DNA of 63,463 bases from Parcubacteria group bacterium Greene0714_7 (GTDB taxonomy: Bacteria; Patescibacteria; Paceibacteria; UBA9973; UBA2103): NCBI GenBank assembly GCA_007378985.1, contig VMHB01000004.1, positions 1,012 to 64,474 of the forward strand, read 5' to 3'. Numbering within the stretch: position 1 is the stretch's first letter; every line of letters begins with the position of its first letter. Of this stretch, positions 40,928-48,928 are shown one piece after another. The translations under genes and the position numbers were made by a program. Below the pieces are notes generated by a model. That model saw only the letters and a program-made list of their open reading frames with translations, was not told where the DNA came from and did no database searches.

Positions 40928-41908
40928 TTATAGTAATGCGCGGATTGCCGTCGCGATCTTCATTGAATCATGGCGAATGAGGCTTCGTGGCACGGTATCA
41001 CCTGCAACTTTCGGAGCCACAATCACATCAGCAAATGATCCACGAATAACTGATGCATCATGGGGTAAATCATCCACAATAGGAAGCTCATCCTCTTTCT
41101 TATACAGTTCCAAAATATCATCTGGAAACGCACCAACATGCATGATGATTGTATCGGGGCGTCTTCCTATATAGCGGGTAATCTCTTCAATATGACGCGA
41201 GGCGCTGTAACCATCTGTCTGTCCTGTTTTCGTAAAAAGATTCACAATGTAAACGAGATGTGCCTTTGCTCGAACAACTGCTTCGGCAAGTCCAGTAACT
41301 GTGAAATTCGCTAGAGTTGAAGTGTACAAATCTCCAGGTCCCAAAACGAGCATGTCAGCTTTAGTAACTGCATCGAGTGCATCTGGCGAAACTAGGGCGG
41401 GCTCTTTTGTTTTAAGCGAAACTATCGGGGATCGTCCTAATATGCGTTCATCAATGAGATGTTCACCAACAACTGTCTCTCCATTCTCAAGTTGTGCCAC
41501 AAGAGTTGCAGGTCGATCTGAAACCGGCACTACTTGCCCTTCAACACGAAGAATCTTTGATGCAGCTTCTATAGCGAGAGCGTCTGATCCAAGAATATCA
41601 GTGAGCGCAATTAAAAAGAGATTTCCGAAGTTATGTCCGTTAATGTCGCCTTTCGGAAATCGATAATTAAATAAAGAGCGCATAAGTGGGGCGCCAGTAT
41701 CATCCGCAAGCGCAATCAATGCTTGTCTCGCATCTCCCAGTGGAAGAAATCCATATCCATCTCGAAGACGACCAGTAGAGCCACCATCGTCAGCAACTGA
41801 GACGATTGCTTTTAGAGATACACCTTCAGCATGTTTCAAGCCCGACAAAACAACGAAGGTGCCCGTGCCTCCACCAATAGTCACAATATTCTTTCGTAAA
41901 TCTCCCAT
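40928..41908 (-). CDS. YvcK/CofD-like protein, copy 1 of a tandem pair (326 aa)
   Basis: It has the same motifs as its neighbour with clear divergence: NIVTIGGGTGTFVVLSGLKH, DGGSTGRLRDGYGFLPLGDA, GHNFGNLFLIALTDILGSDA and MLVLGPGDLYTSTLANFTVTGL. It lacks the N-terminal extension of copy 2. The pair arose by tandem duplication. Two paralogues may form a heteromer or bind different nucleotide sugars. Its location next to a UDP-sugar dehydrogenase is consistent with a link to UDP-sugar metabolism. Confidence 0.85.
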   Translation of the reverse strand: MGDLRKNIVTIGGGTGTFVVLSGLKHAEGVSLKAIVSVADDGGSTGRLRDGYGFLPLGDARQALIALADDTGAPLMRSLFNYRFPKGDINGHNFGNLFLIALTDILGSDALAIEAASKILRVEGQVVPVSDRPATLVAQLENGETVVGEHLIDERILGRSPIVSLKTKEPALVSPDALDAVTKADMLVLGPGDLYTSTLANFTVTGLAEAVVRAKAHLVYIVNLFTKTGQTDGYSASRHIEEITRYIGRRPDTIIMHVGAFPDDILELYKKEDELPIVDDLPHDASVIRGSFADVIVAPKVAGDTVPRSLIRHDSMKIATAIRALL

Positions 41909-41920
41909 AGTGAAAAACTG

Positions 41921-42754
41921 TTACTGCGGGCCGTGTACACCTTCCAAAAGATCTGGATCTTTCCCCGTACTCTTGAGAAGTTGAATATTTTTTTCTTGAA
42001 GACTCTTTAATGCCTGTGCCCCTATACTGTCATTAACATGCAACGAATAAAAATCATTGAATGCAGAAAGATCCTTTATAAGACAATACCCACCTGCGCC
42101 ACGACCACCCTCAAAATTCACCGTGAGATGGGTTTTCCCGATACGCGGATCAGCGCCAAAAGCATCTTTTACTTTTTCGTAGTCAGCACCAATGGAATTT
42201 GATAAATCAAAAAGCATGTTTGCAAACACCACTTTCATTGCAAGAAAAACATTGCCTGCATACTTCACTAACTCACTTTCTTTTGATGCAATAATCGTCT
42301 GGAATGGTGCCTTAGGAAATGTAGCTAAAACAGTCTCTGCTGCTGCCAGGTGCTCTGGAGTGTCTTTTGGCATACCAATAATGTTCCGATCAGGATTCTG
42401 AACATCCGCATCAGCTGAACGCGCACGCAAAAATTCTGGCGAATGAAGTATGACTCTATCAGCGTACATTTCCTGAATCTTCTCGGTCGTACCAGGCAGA
42501 AGAGTAGACTTAATGACTGCAATTTTCCCTACACCGACGAGCCCGATTACTCCTTCAACGATAGACGAATCAAAACCCTCCGGGGTTGTAGGTGTTGGTA
42601 CCGCAATAATGACGATGTCGCATCCGGCAATTGCATCCTTATTTCCGACATACGCTGACTCCTTTGAATACCGCACTACCGAAAAGCCTCGACGCTCATA
42701 ATCGTCAGCATATGCTTTCCCAATGAATCCTTGTCCGATAAAACCAATTTGCAT
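41921..42754 (-). CDS. UDP-glucose/GDP-mannose dehydrogenase family protein, short form (277 aa)
   Basis: The NAD-binding N-terminus is MQIGFIGQGFIGKAYADDYE. VILHSPEFLRARSADADVQNPDRNIIG is the UDPGDH signature. VKYAGNVFLAMKVVFANMLFDL is the central helix. GGRGAGGYCLIKDL carries the catalytic Cys224 with Lys227-Asp228. The protein stops shortly after, without the C-terminal UDP-binding domain present in the ~430-aa members. It should oxidise a UDP-hexose to the uronic acid if active, but the missing domain makes substrate use uncertain. Confidence 0.82.
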   Translation of the reverse strand: MQIGFIGQGFIGKAYADDYERRGFSVVRYSKESAYVGNKDAIAGCDIVIIAVPTPTTPEGFDSSIVEGVIGLVGVGKIAVIKSTLLPGTTEKIQEMYADRVILHSPEFLRARSADADVQNPDRNIIGMPKDTPEHLAAAETVLATFPKAPFQTIIASKESELVKYAGNVFLAMKVVFANMLFDLSNSIGADYEKVKDAFGADPRIGKTHLTVNFEGGRGAGGYCLIKDLSAFNDFYSLHVNDSIGAQALKSLQEKNIQLLKSTGKDPDLLEGVHGPQ

Positions 42755-42799
42755 AGTGTGAGGTGAATAGTACTAAAATAAACGCCTTTAGGCGATACT

Positions 42800-43879
42800 T
42801 TATATAGAACACCTTGAGAGTACCCTTTGGTAACAGAGAAGATACTCTTCCATAGACATACTATGATGACGGGCAGACTCAAGAGCCTGAGCGCCCAAAA
42901 GCATTCGAAGTTTCTTATCTTCAATGAGGCGCTTCATAGCGTCCGCAATTGCCGAGCTAATTCCTGAAACTACTAAGGCTTCCTTTTTATCCTCGAGCAC
43001 TTCACCAACAATCCCAACATCAGTGGTTATGATTGCAAGACCCGAGAGCCCTGCTTCTATAAGAGATACTCCGTACCCTTCAAATCGAGACGCCTGAACA
43101 AACACATCTGCAGTTTTATAGTATGGCGCTGGATCTTGCCAACCAACAAAATGCACTCTGTCTCCTAACCCTAAACGCTTTACCCTAAACTCTAAATTCT
43201 TTCGAAGTGGTCCATCCCCAACAATTGTGAGTTCAGCCTCAGGGGTAAGAGCTATCGCATTAATAATTAAATGAACTCGTTTTTCGCTCGTCAATCTAGA
43301 AACTGATAGGAATTTTAAATTTCGTGGAGACTCTACCTCTACCCTCTTACCTCCTCCGTCGTATTCAGTATGAATAGGCAACACTGTCACCGGAACATTA
43401 GTAATTTTGCGCACACTTTTGGCAACACGCTCTGAAACAACACGGATGCAGGTAGCGCGACCTAAAATAAAAATAGCGAGCAACGCCTCAATAACACGAC
43501 GAGGTGATTCTGTAAGAAAACCGAAAGAAAAACAATCAGTATGCAATTGTACTTGAAGTGGAATGTGCCGAGCTTTCGCAATGCCATATCCCAACATACC
43601 GATAAAAAAAGGATCCTGCGCTGACACGATGTCATATGTCTTCTCTTTAATGAGCGCACGAAGAGCACGACGTGTATTTAAAAAACTAGTAAATTTATTT
43701 GCCCCTCCTGAAGTTATTGCTCGGACATTTGGCGCAAGCATGATCTCTTTCGGTGCTCCAACGCCCACCACAACAATTAATAGTTCGTCAACAATACTGC
43801 CGTAAAGAGCCATGCGATTTGCTACGCGTGAATCTGCATCAAAAATCTTTACATCACTTGAAAGCATCAACAGGCGCAT
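42800..43879 (-). CDS. GT4-family glycosyltransferase (359 aa)
   Basis: The GT-B pattern is visible: VSAQDPFFIGMLGYGIAKARHIPLQVQLHTDCF, FLSVSRLTSEKRVHLIINAI, AELTIVGDGPLRKNLEFRVK, VHFVGWQDPAPYYKTADVFV and SRFEGYGVSLIEAGLSGLAI with the E-x7-E-type motif. The codons for RVKRLGLG are made of repeated GTTTAGGGT-like words (about 43165-43195), which resemble intergenic repeats elsewhere in the window. It overlaps or nearly abuts the next GT4 gene upstream (1-base gap). Confidence 0.88.
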   Translation of the reverse strand: MRLLMLSSDVKIFDADSRVANRMALYGSIVDELLIVVVGVGAPKEIMLAPNVRAITSGGANKFTSFLNTRRALRALIKEKTYDIVSAQDPFFIGMLGYGIAKARHIPLQVQLHTDCFSFGFLTESPRRVIEALLAIFILGRATCIRVVSERVAKSVRKITNVPVTVLPIHTEYDGGGKRVEVESPRNLKFLSVSRLTSEKRVHLIINAIALTPEAELTIVGDGPLRKNLEFRVKRLGLGDRVHFVGWQDPAPYYKTADVFVQASRFEGYGVSLIEAGLSGLAIITTDVGIVGEVLEDKKEALVVSGISSAIADAMKRLIEDKKLRMLLGAQALESARHHSMSMEEYLLCYQRVLSRCSI

Positions 43880-43880
43880 A

Positions 43881-44996
43881 TCAATGTGTGTTCATCCCTT
43901 TTAGAAGCTTGGCGATTTCGTCAATCATGCGCTCATTAGAAAATTGCTTAACGCGCCGTTTCGCTGAAGCAACGAGATTGGCACGAAGTGTTGCGTCTCC
44001 CAAAAGAGCGTTTGTGTGATTCATAATTGCATCCGCATCATTTGTTTTCACGAGGTAGCCATTTTTTGCATGATCAACAATTTCCACATTGCCACCAACT
44101 TTGGTAGTGATAATAGGCACCCCAATTGCCATTGCCTCCAAAATAAGATGCGAAAATCCTTCGTATGCAGTATTGAGAATAAATACATCAGATGCACGAA
44201 GATAGCGTATGAGAATATCTCGCTCTAAAGATCCCGCAAAGATAACATCATTCTCAACGCCTGTTTCAACGGCGAGACGCTCGAGCATGCCTGCATCAGG
44301 ACCCGAACCGATAATAAGCAATTTTGTTTCTGGGAAAGATTTTTGAATCTTTGGTAAAAGTCGAATGAGCGTGTCAAAACCTTTCCACGGCACAAGCCTT
44401 CCTACCGACACAAGAAGTTTTCCATGAAATCGCAATAATCCACGGAGCACTGTTTTATTACCTGTGTCCCCTAAGTCTTCGATGCCGTTATATATAACTG
44501 AAACTTTTTTATGAGAGAGATTCCATGCGCCAAGGATTTTTGCTAAATACTTTGACGGAACCACAACTCTGTCGGCACGACTTGCAACAGCCCGTTCAAT
44601 AAAGCGAAATAGTTTAGGAACCAAAGGGAGTGTTGCATATTGAAATGATTCAAGTGTCCCTATGTAACCAAATCGCTGTGTTGCCTGCTCCCAAGCGTAG
44701 TCACCAACAATTTTCAGTACGAAAGTTTTTTTCATAAAAAACGCAGCAATCATCGTCGGCACACCAACAGACATTGGGTCTTGCGCATAAAGAATGTCAG
44801 CCCGACGACCTTCCTTAAGTATCAGAAAAAAATAGATGATGTGGCGTATGAATTTCGGGAAACGGCGCACTTTTATGAAGGGCAAAACAATCACTTCAAT
44901 CTCATACTGAGGAAGCGCCACCTCAAGTTTCCTTGAATAGGTTGCGGGTCCGCCAATCTCGGGCGGATAGAGTCCTGTTGTTATAAGGATACGCAT
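43881..44996 (-). CDS. GT4-family glycosyltransferase (371 aa)
   Basis: Features of GT4 are intact: ITTGLYPPEIGGPATYSRKL at the N-terminus, ADILYAQDPMSVGVPTMIAA, LVSVGRLVPWKGFDTLIRLL, TKLLIIGSGPDAGMLERLAV and NTAYEGFSHLILEAMAIGVP with the E-x7-E motif, followed by TKVGGNVEIVDHAKNGYLV. It is a cytoplasmic transferase working with its neighbour on the same polymer. Confidence 0.9.
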   Translation of the reverse strand: MRILITTGLYPPEIGGPATYSRKLEVALPQYEIEVIVLPFIKVRRFPKFIRHIIYFFLILKEGRRADILYAQDPMSVGVPTMIAAFFMKKTFVLKIVGDYAWEQATQRFGYIGTLESFQYATLPLVPKLFRFIERAVASRADRVVVPSKYLAKILGAWNLSHKKVSVIYNGIEDLGDTGNKTVLRGLLRFHGKLLVSVGRLVPWKGFDTLIRLLPKIQKSFPETKLLIIGSGPDAGMLERLAVETGVENDVIFAGSLERDILIRYLRASDVFILNTAYEGFSHLILEAMAIGVPIITTKVGGNVEIVDHAKNGYLVKTNDADAIMNHTNALLGDATLRANLVASAKRRVKQFSNERMIDEIAKLLKGMNTH

Positions 44997-45047
44997 AGTG
45001 GCACTATAACAAAAAGCTATAAGAGTGTAGTGAAAGTCAATCTAGCC

Positions 45048-45809
45048 TCACAGAGTCAAGAACTGTCTGATGAGAGCGAGGGTTTCTTCAGGGTTCGATA
45101 CGGACTGCGTTGGTATTCCCGCCTCTTTTACTACTGCATCATTTCCACCCTCGAAAAGGGCATCCCCAACATAAAGCATCTCTCCCATAGGAATGCCTAC
45201 CATCTCTGAAAAGCGCTGAATACCATACGCCTTGGTAATGCCTGCCCTAGTAATGTCGATGGTATTCGAAGCATTGATACGGACAGAGAAATTTGGTAAT
45301 GCCTCAACGAGCAATTTCTGAAGTGGCATACGCTTCTCCTGCGTCGGGTCCCATGCACGCTTAAGTTCAATGGGTGCGTTTTGACCAAGAGCAGAAAAAC
45401 TTATCTGTGCTCCTCTATCCTCCGTGCGTTCTCCGAATGTTGGTGTCGAATCATCGACTATATGTGTCTTTGCAATTCCTGCATTCAAGGCAGCCATGAT
45501 CTCCTGTTTTTCATCGGGAGTGAAATCATGGCTGTACACAAGACGCCATTCATTTTCTTTGTACGCATAACACCGTGCGGCACTTGTTGGGAAAAGATGC
45601 AAACGCTCTAGGTGTGACCCTACAGGGAGAAACGGCACCACTTGTTTTTGAAACTGAGTATACGAGCCTCCCGACATAATTCCCACTGGCAGGCGAACCA
45701 GTAGATGGGCGAGTGCCTCGCCCATCTCTGGCGTCATTTCGCACTTGCTTTCCGTCAAGGTGCCATCAAGATCGAAAGCTAGTGCACGAACATTTTCAAG
45801 TGCGTCCAT
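45048..45809 (-). CDS. HAD-IIB phosphomannomutase-like protein (253 aa)
   Basis: The layout follows eukaryotic-type phosphomannomutase (PMM): VRALAFDLDGTLTESKCEMT with the Asp nucleophile and acid/base Asp, VGIMSGGSYTQFQKQVVPFL, KRMPLQKLLVEALPNFSVRINASNTIDITRAGITKAYGIQRFSEM and MLYVGDALFEGGNDAVVKEAG. PMM makes mannose 1-phosphate for GDP-mannose, which gmd in this window uses. ATG 45809 is preceded by GAGG at proper spacing. It overlaps the end of the cytidylyltransferase-cupin gene by 14 bases. Confidence 0.82.
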   Translation of the reverse strand: MDALENVRALAFDLDGTLTESKCEMTPEMGEALAHLLVRLPVGIMSGGSYTQFQKQVVPFLPVGSHLERLHLFPTSAARCYAYKENEWRLVYSHDFTPDEKQEIMAALNAGIAKTHIVDDSTPTFGERTEDRGAQISFSALGQNAPIELKRAWDPTQEKRMPLQKLLVEALPNFSVRINASNTIDITRAGITKAYGIQRFSEMVGIPMGEMLYVGDALFEGGNDAVVKEAGIPTQSVSNPEETLALIRQFLTL

Positions 45810-46569
45810 ATTTATCCTCATAGCGAATGATATCTTCCTCTCGACAATTACCAAGAGCGACCTCGACAATCGCCCCTCCCTCTTTGGAACTCAATCGATG
45901 CTTTGTACCCTTCGCCACAAAAATAAAATCGCCTTCCCGCAATTTCTTTTTCTCCGATCCAATCTCGGCAATAACTGTGCCCGTAACACAAACCCAAAGC
46001 TCATCGCGTCCCGTATGTGACTGCAAAGACAGTTCTTCATTTGGTTTTACGGTGATTGTCTTCACCCAATAGTTTGCCGCAGTAACATGAGTAACCATTT
46101 TCCCCCATGGTCGCTCGACCTTAATGCCTTGCATGCTGGTTTTATCAGTAAGCCACGATGATGACTGCATTTTTCCACCTTTGCCAACACTAAACACCAT
46201 TTCGATGCCGAGTTTTTTACACAACTCCATTTCTGGCGTGTTATCGCGCCCTCTATCTCCACCATTCGCAAAAATAGCCGGCTTCACTGCAGCAAGCTCC
46301 CTGTTCACACTACGATCAGGGTCATTTTCTGTATGGCTTGTTATGACAACCTTATCAACCAAACCTGTTTCAAGAAGGATTTCCTTGCGTTCATTCTGAG
46401 TCATAAACACAAACCCTTTTTTAGTCATGAGCCAATTGTCGTTGTTGAGTATTACCACAAGCTTCTTTCCCAATTTCTTGGCGTTTTTAAACATACGCAC
46501 ATGACCGATATGGATTGGGTCAAACCCCCCTGACACGGCAACAACACCACCATCTTTTGTTTTTTTCAT
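45796..46569 (-). CDS. Cytidylyltransferase-like domain fused to a type II mannose-6-phosphate isomerase cupin (257 aa)
   Basis: Residues 1-135 form a nucleotidyltransferase of the HxGH class (AVSGGFDPIHIGHVRMFKNA, with HIGH at 20-23, then ERKEILLETGLVDKVVI and IFANGGDRG). Residues ~140-257 are a cupin like the C-terminal PMI domain of ManC (VERPWGKMVTHVTAANYWVKTITVKPNEELSLQSHTGRDELWVCVTG, then FIFVAKGTKHRLSSKEG). The fusion places sugar-phosphate isomerisation with nucleotidyl transfer, next to the PMM gene. A role in making an activated mannose-type sugar is inferred. The cupin HxH and downstream His metal residues are visible. Confidence 0.8.
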   Translation of the reverse strand: MKKTKDGGVVAVSGGFDPIHIGHVRMFKNAKKLGKKLVVILNNDNWLMTKKGFVFMTQNERKEILLETGLVDKVVITSHTENDPDRSVNRELAAVKPAIFANGGDRGRDNTPEMELCKKLGIEMVFSVGKGGKMQSSSWLTDKTSMQGIKVERPWGKMVTHVTAANYWVKTITVKPNEELSLQSHTGRDELWVCVTGTVIAEIGSEKKKLREGDFIFVAKGTKHRLSSKEGGAIVEVALGNCREEDIIRYEDKYGRT

Positions 46570-46615
46570 AGGGCTACTTAAGGAATACGAAGTTTAACAG
46601 ATTGGGAATGATGCC

Positions 46616-47878
46616 TCAAAATAGACTAAATACCTTCTCTTTCATGTCTTTAGCTATAAGATTCCAGTCATAGCCTTTCTGGGCAAGCGCCTGTGCGTTC
46701 TGTACTACCAACGTTACAACCTCAGGGTGCTCCACGATATTGTTCACCGTTTCAGCTATTTGCTTTGGATTGTCTGCATCAACCACAAAACCAGTTGGTG
46801 CTTGTTCTGGGTTGTGCACCACATCAAAGAGAAAATCAGCAATACCTCCCTCTTGAGTTGCAATTACGGGAATACCCGACGCAAAAGCCTCTATGAATGA
46901 ATTTCCCATTCCCTCCGAGCGTGAGGGTCGAATAAATATATCGGACACCTTTAGATACTTCGGGAGATCCTCGTGAGTAACATGACCGAGAAACAGTACT
47001 CTAGCTTCTAGGTTATAGGTTCTAGCTTCTAGCTTTAACTTCTCCTCATCAGGGCCAGTGCCGAGAATAAGAAATTTTATATTTTCAGGGAGAAATGAGA
47101 GCGAAGAAATAACATCATCAATCGCATTCTTATGAACGAGCCGTGATGCAGTAATAAGAAAAACATCATCCTTTTTTTTCTGTAGTTTCTCTTTGAGAAC
47201 AATAAGCTCCTGCTCAGGAACTTCTTTTGAAAACGCCACAGTATTCACACCATTCGGAATTACTATAGGCTCGCCCGCATACCCCATTCGTTTTGCCCAT
47301 GTTCCGAGAAAAGTAGAAATAACCTGCACTCTGTCTGCACTCGTAAAAGCATATCTAAATAGAGGCCATGCTGGCAACGCAAGGCGTTCGATATATTTCG
47401 GCGGATCTCCTTCTTGAAGCGTAAGAACATACTTCACCCGAGGTTTGAGAAATTTAAATATCCCTATGGCAATACCAACTGAATGTGCCATCATCCCCCA
47501 TATACCATCGTAGTTATATTTTTTGTGAAGACCAAGTGCGTAGAGTGGTGCGAGTCCTTGAAAAAGAAATTTATTTAAAGCGAGCGGAAACTTCTTTAAA
47601 TCAACCATCGATGGATTCTGCACAGCAAACCCAATGCGGTGCACCAACACATTTCCTACTTGCTCCACCTTTGGCAAGGCTGAGTCAAAACGAAGCGTCA
47701 CCATATGAAACTCAATATCCGCAGGAAGTATGCGGTCAGTAATCTCTTTAATAGCAACCTCGGCGCCCCCTATATATTTTGGATAGTATGCGAGAGAAAA
47801 AATGAGAACTCGTTTCACCCCGTTGTGAATTTTCGCGTCATCCCTGCGGTCATTGTTTACAGTCGAGGAAGTGCTCAT
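46616..47878 (-). CDS. GT4-family glycosyltransferase (420 aa)
   Basis: GT-B motifs are FSLAYYPKYIGGAEVAIKEI, VLTLQEGDPPKYIERLALPA, FLITASRLVHKNAIDDVISS, KFLILGTGPDEEKLKLEART, and RPSRSEGMGNSFIEAFASGI with the E-x7-E pattern. The stretch encoding KLEARTYNLEARV is a near-perfect DNA repeat (CTAGAAGCTAGA twice, about 47000-47035). That looks like a small repeat expansion kept in frame. An N-terminal extension of about 25 polar residues precedes the domain. Confidence 0.88.
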   Translation of the reverse strand: MSTSSTVNNDRRDDAKIHNGVKRVLIFSLAYYPKYIGGAEVAIKEITDRILPADIEFHMVTLRFDSALPKVEQVGNVLVHRIGFAVQNPSMVDLKKFPLALNKFLFQGLAPLYALGLHKKYNYDGIWGMMAHSVGIAIGIFKFLKPRVKYVLTLQEGDPPKYIERLALPAWPLFRYAFTSADRVQVISTFLGTWAKRMGYAGEPIVIPNGVNTVAFSKEVPEQELIVLKEKLQKKKDDVFLITASRLVHKNAIDDVISSLSFLPENIKFLILGTGPDEEKLKLEARTYNLEARVLFLGHVTHEDLPKYLKVSDIFIRPSRSEGMGNSFIEAFASGIPVIATQEGGIADFLFDVVHNPEQAPTGFVVDADNPKQIAETVNNIVEHPEVVTLVVQNAQALAQKGYDWNLIAKDMKEKVFSLF

Positions 47879-47952
47879 ACAACTTATTTAAAAATTAAGT
47901 TCCAAAAATATAGAGGGATGAAAACCGCAACGCCAAAATCTACAAACAGGGT

Positions 47953-48810
47953 TCATTTCTTTGCTGTTATTTCCTGAATGTATTCTAAGACACCCTTTGT
48001 TGGATTCCATCCCAATGACTGGGCCTTAGAAATATCAATAGTAGAACTCTCTCGGTTTCCTGCACGTTCAGGAAGCATAACAATAGGATCACCAAACATC
48101 TTCGCAATCTCTAAAATGGAATATTGTCTTGTGTCCCCTAGCCCGTAGTTGTCGCCTTCACCTTTCTCACCAACCAATACTAGTCCAGCAACAATGTCAC
48201 CAACATGCGTGAAGTTACGCTTCTGCGTTCCGGGGGTCACCACACCAAGCACTTCTCCCTTCAAATGTTTCTGCCGGAAAATTTCAATGACGGTGCCGTA
48301 CTGCCCCGCTCGCTCTCGAGGACCATACACATTGTAGAAGTAAGTAACCGCATACGGTAGTCCGTACCATTCACTATAATTTTTCACGAGCTCTGTATTT
48401 GCAGCTTTCGTCCACGCATACGGAGTAGCGGTACGGCTGAGCCCTCCATCGCCAAACTTTGTTGAAGAGCCCGCATACACTATTTTGCATTTTCGTTTTC
48501 TCCAAAACTCCAACACCCCAAAAGTACCAAGAGTATTCAAGTCAAAAACCAGCTCTGGCTCAGCAAGACTTATTTCCACGCGCGAATATTCACCAAGGTG
48601 ATAGATAAGGTCAATGTGCTCAGGAATAAATTTTTCAATGTCTTTAGTGTGCCCTTCCCGATACTCCACCCCAGCAACATGGTTATCCTTTGAGCCAGAA
48701 AAATAATTATCGAGTGAAATGACCGTATGACCATCTTTTACCAACCTCTCGCACAAATGCGAACCCACAAGTCCAGCTCCCCCGGTTACCAATATTGTTT
48801 TCTTATTCAT
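47953..48810 (-). CDS. NAD-dependent epimerase/dehydratase, UDP-glucose 4-epimerase-like (285 aa)
   Basis: The extended SDR fold is shown by MNKKTILVTGGAGLVGSHLCERL, LDNYFSGSKDNHVAGVEYRE, IDLIYHLGEYSRVEISLAEP, and ATPYAWTKAANTELVKNYSE with the catalytic Tyr-x3-Lys, then YFYNVYGPRERAGQYGTVIE. It probably interconverts or modifies a UDP-sugar. The start region is partly duplicated upstream (see 48803-48910), where an ORF begins with GKKTILV and then diverges into a repeat. Confidence 0.87.
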   Translation of the reverse strand: MNKKTILVTGGAGLVGSHLCERLVKDGHTVISLDNYFSGSKDNHVAGVEYREGHTKDIEKFIPEHIDLIYHLGEYSRVEISLAEPELVFDLNTLGTFGVLEFWRKRKCKIVYAGSSTKFGDGGLSRTATPYAWTKAANTELVKNYSEWYGLPYAVTYFYNVYGPRERAGQYGTVIEIFRQKHLKGEVLGVVTPGTQKRNFTHVGDIVAGLVLVGEKGEGDNYGLGDTRQYSILEIAKMFGDPIVMLPERAGNRESSTIDISKAQSLGWNPTKGVLEYIQEITAKK

Positions 48811-48910
48811 ACAATACAACTACCTCTTGCACCGCCCGCCTGCCCCGTAGCGAGCTTCGCTCTGCTACTGGGTTAACAAGTATTGTTTTCTTTCCTAAGT
48901 CTTGAGCCAT
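48803..48910 (-). CDS. 35-residue ORF made from a duplicated epimerase start plus repeat DNA
   Basis: It starts MAQDLGKKTILVNPVAERSS and ends QEVVVLYE, with its TAA overlapping the epimerase start region. GKKTILV repeats the epimerase N-terminus (NKKTILVTGGAG). The remainder translates an inverted-repeat-like unit (GTAGCAGAGCGAAGCTCGCTAC). It looks like an insertion into the original 5' end of the gene with a short duplication. Confidence 0.4.
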   Translation of the reverse strand: MAQDLGKKTILVNPVAERSSLRGRRAVQEVVVLYE

Positions 48911-48928
48911 GAATTTTATTTTTTGATT

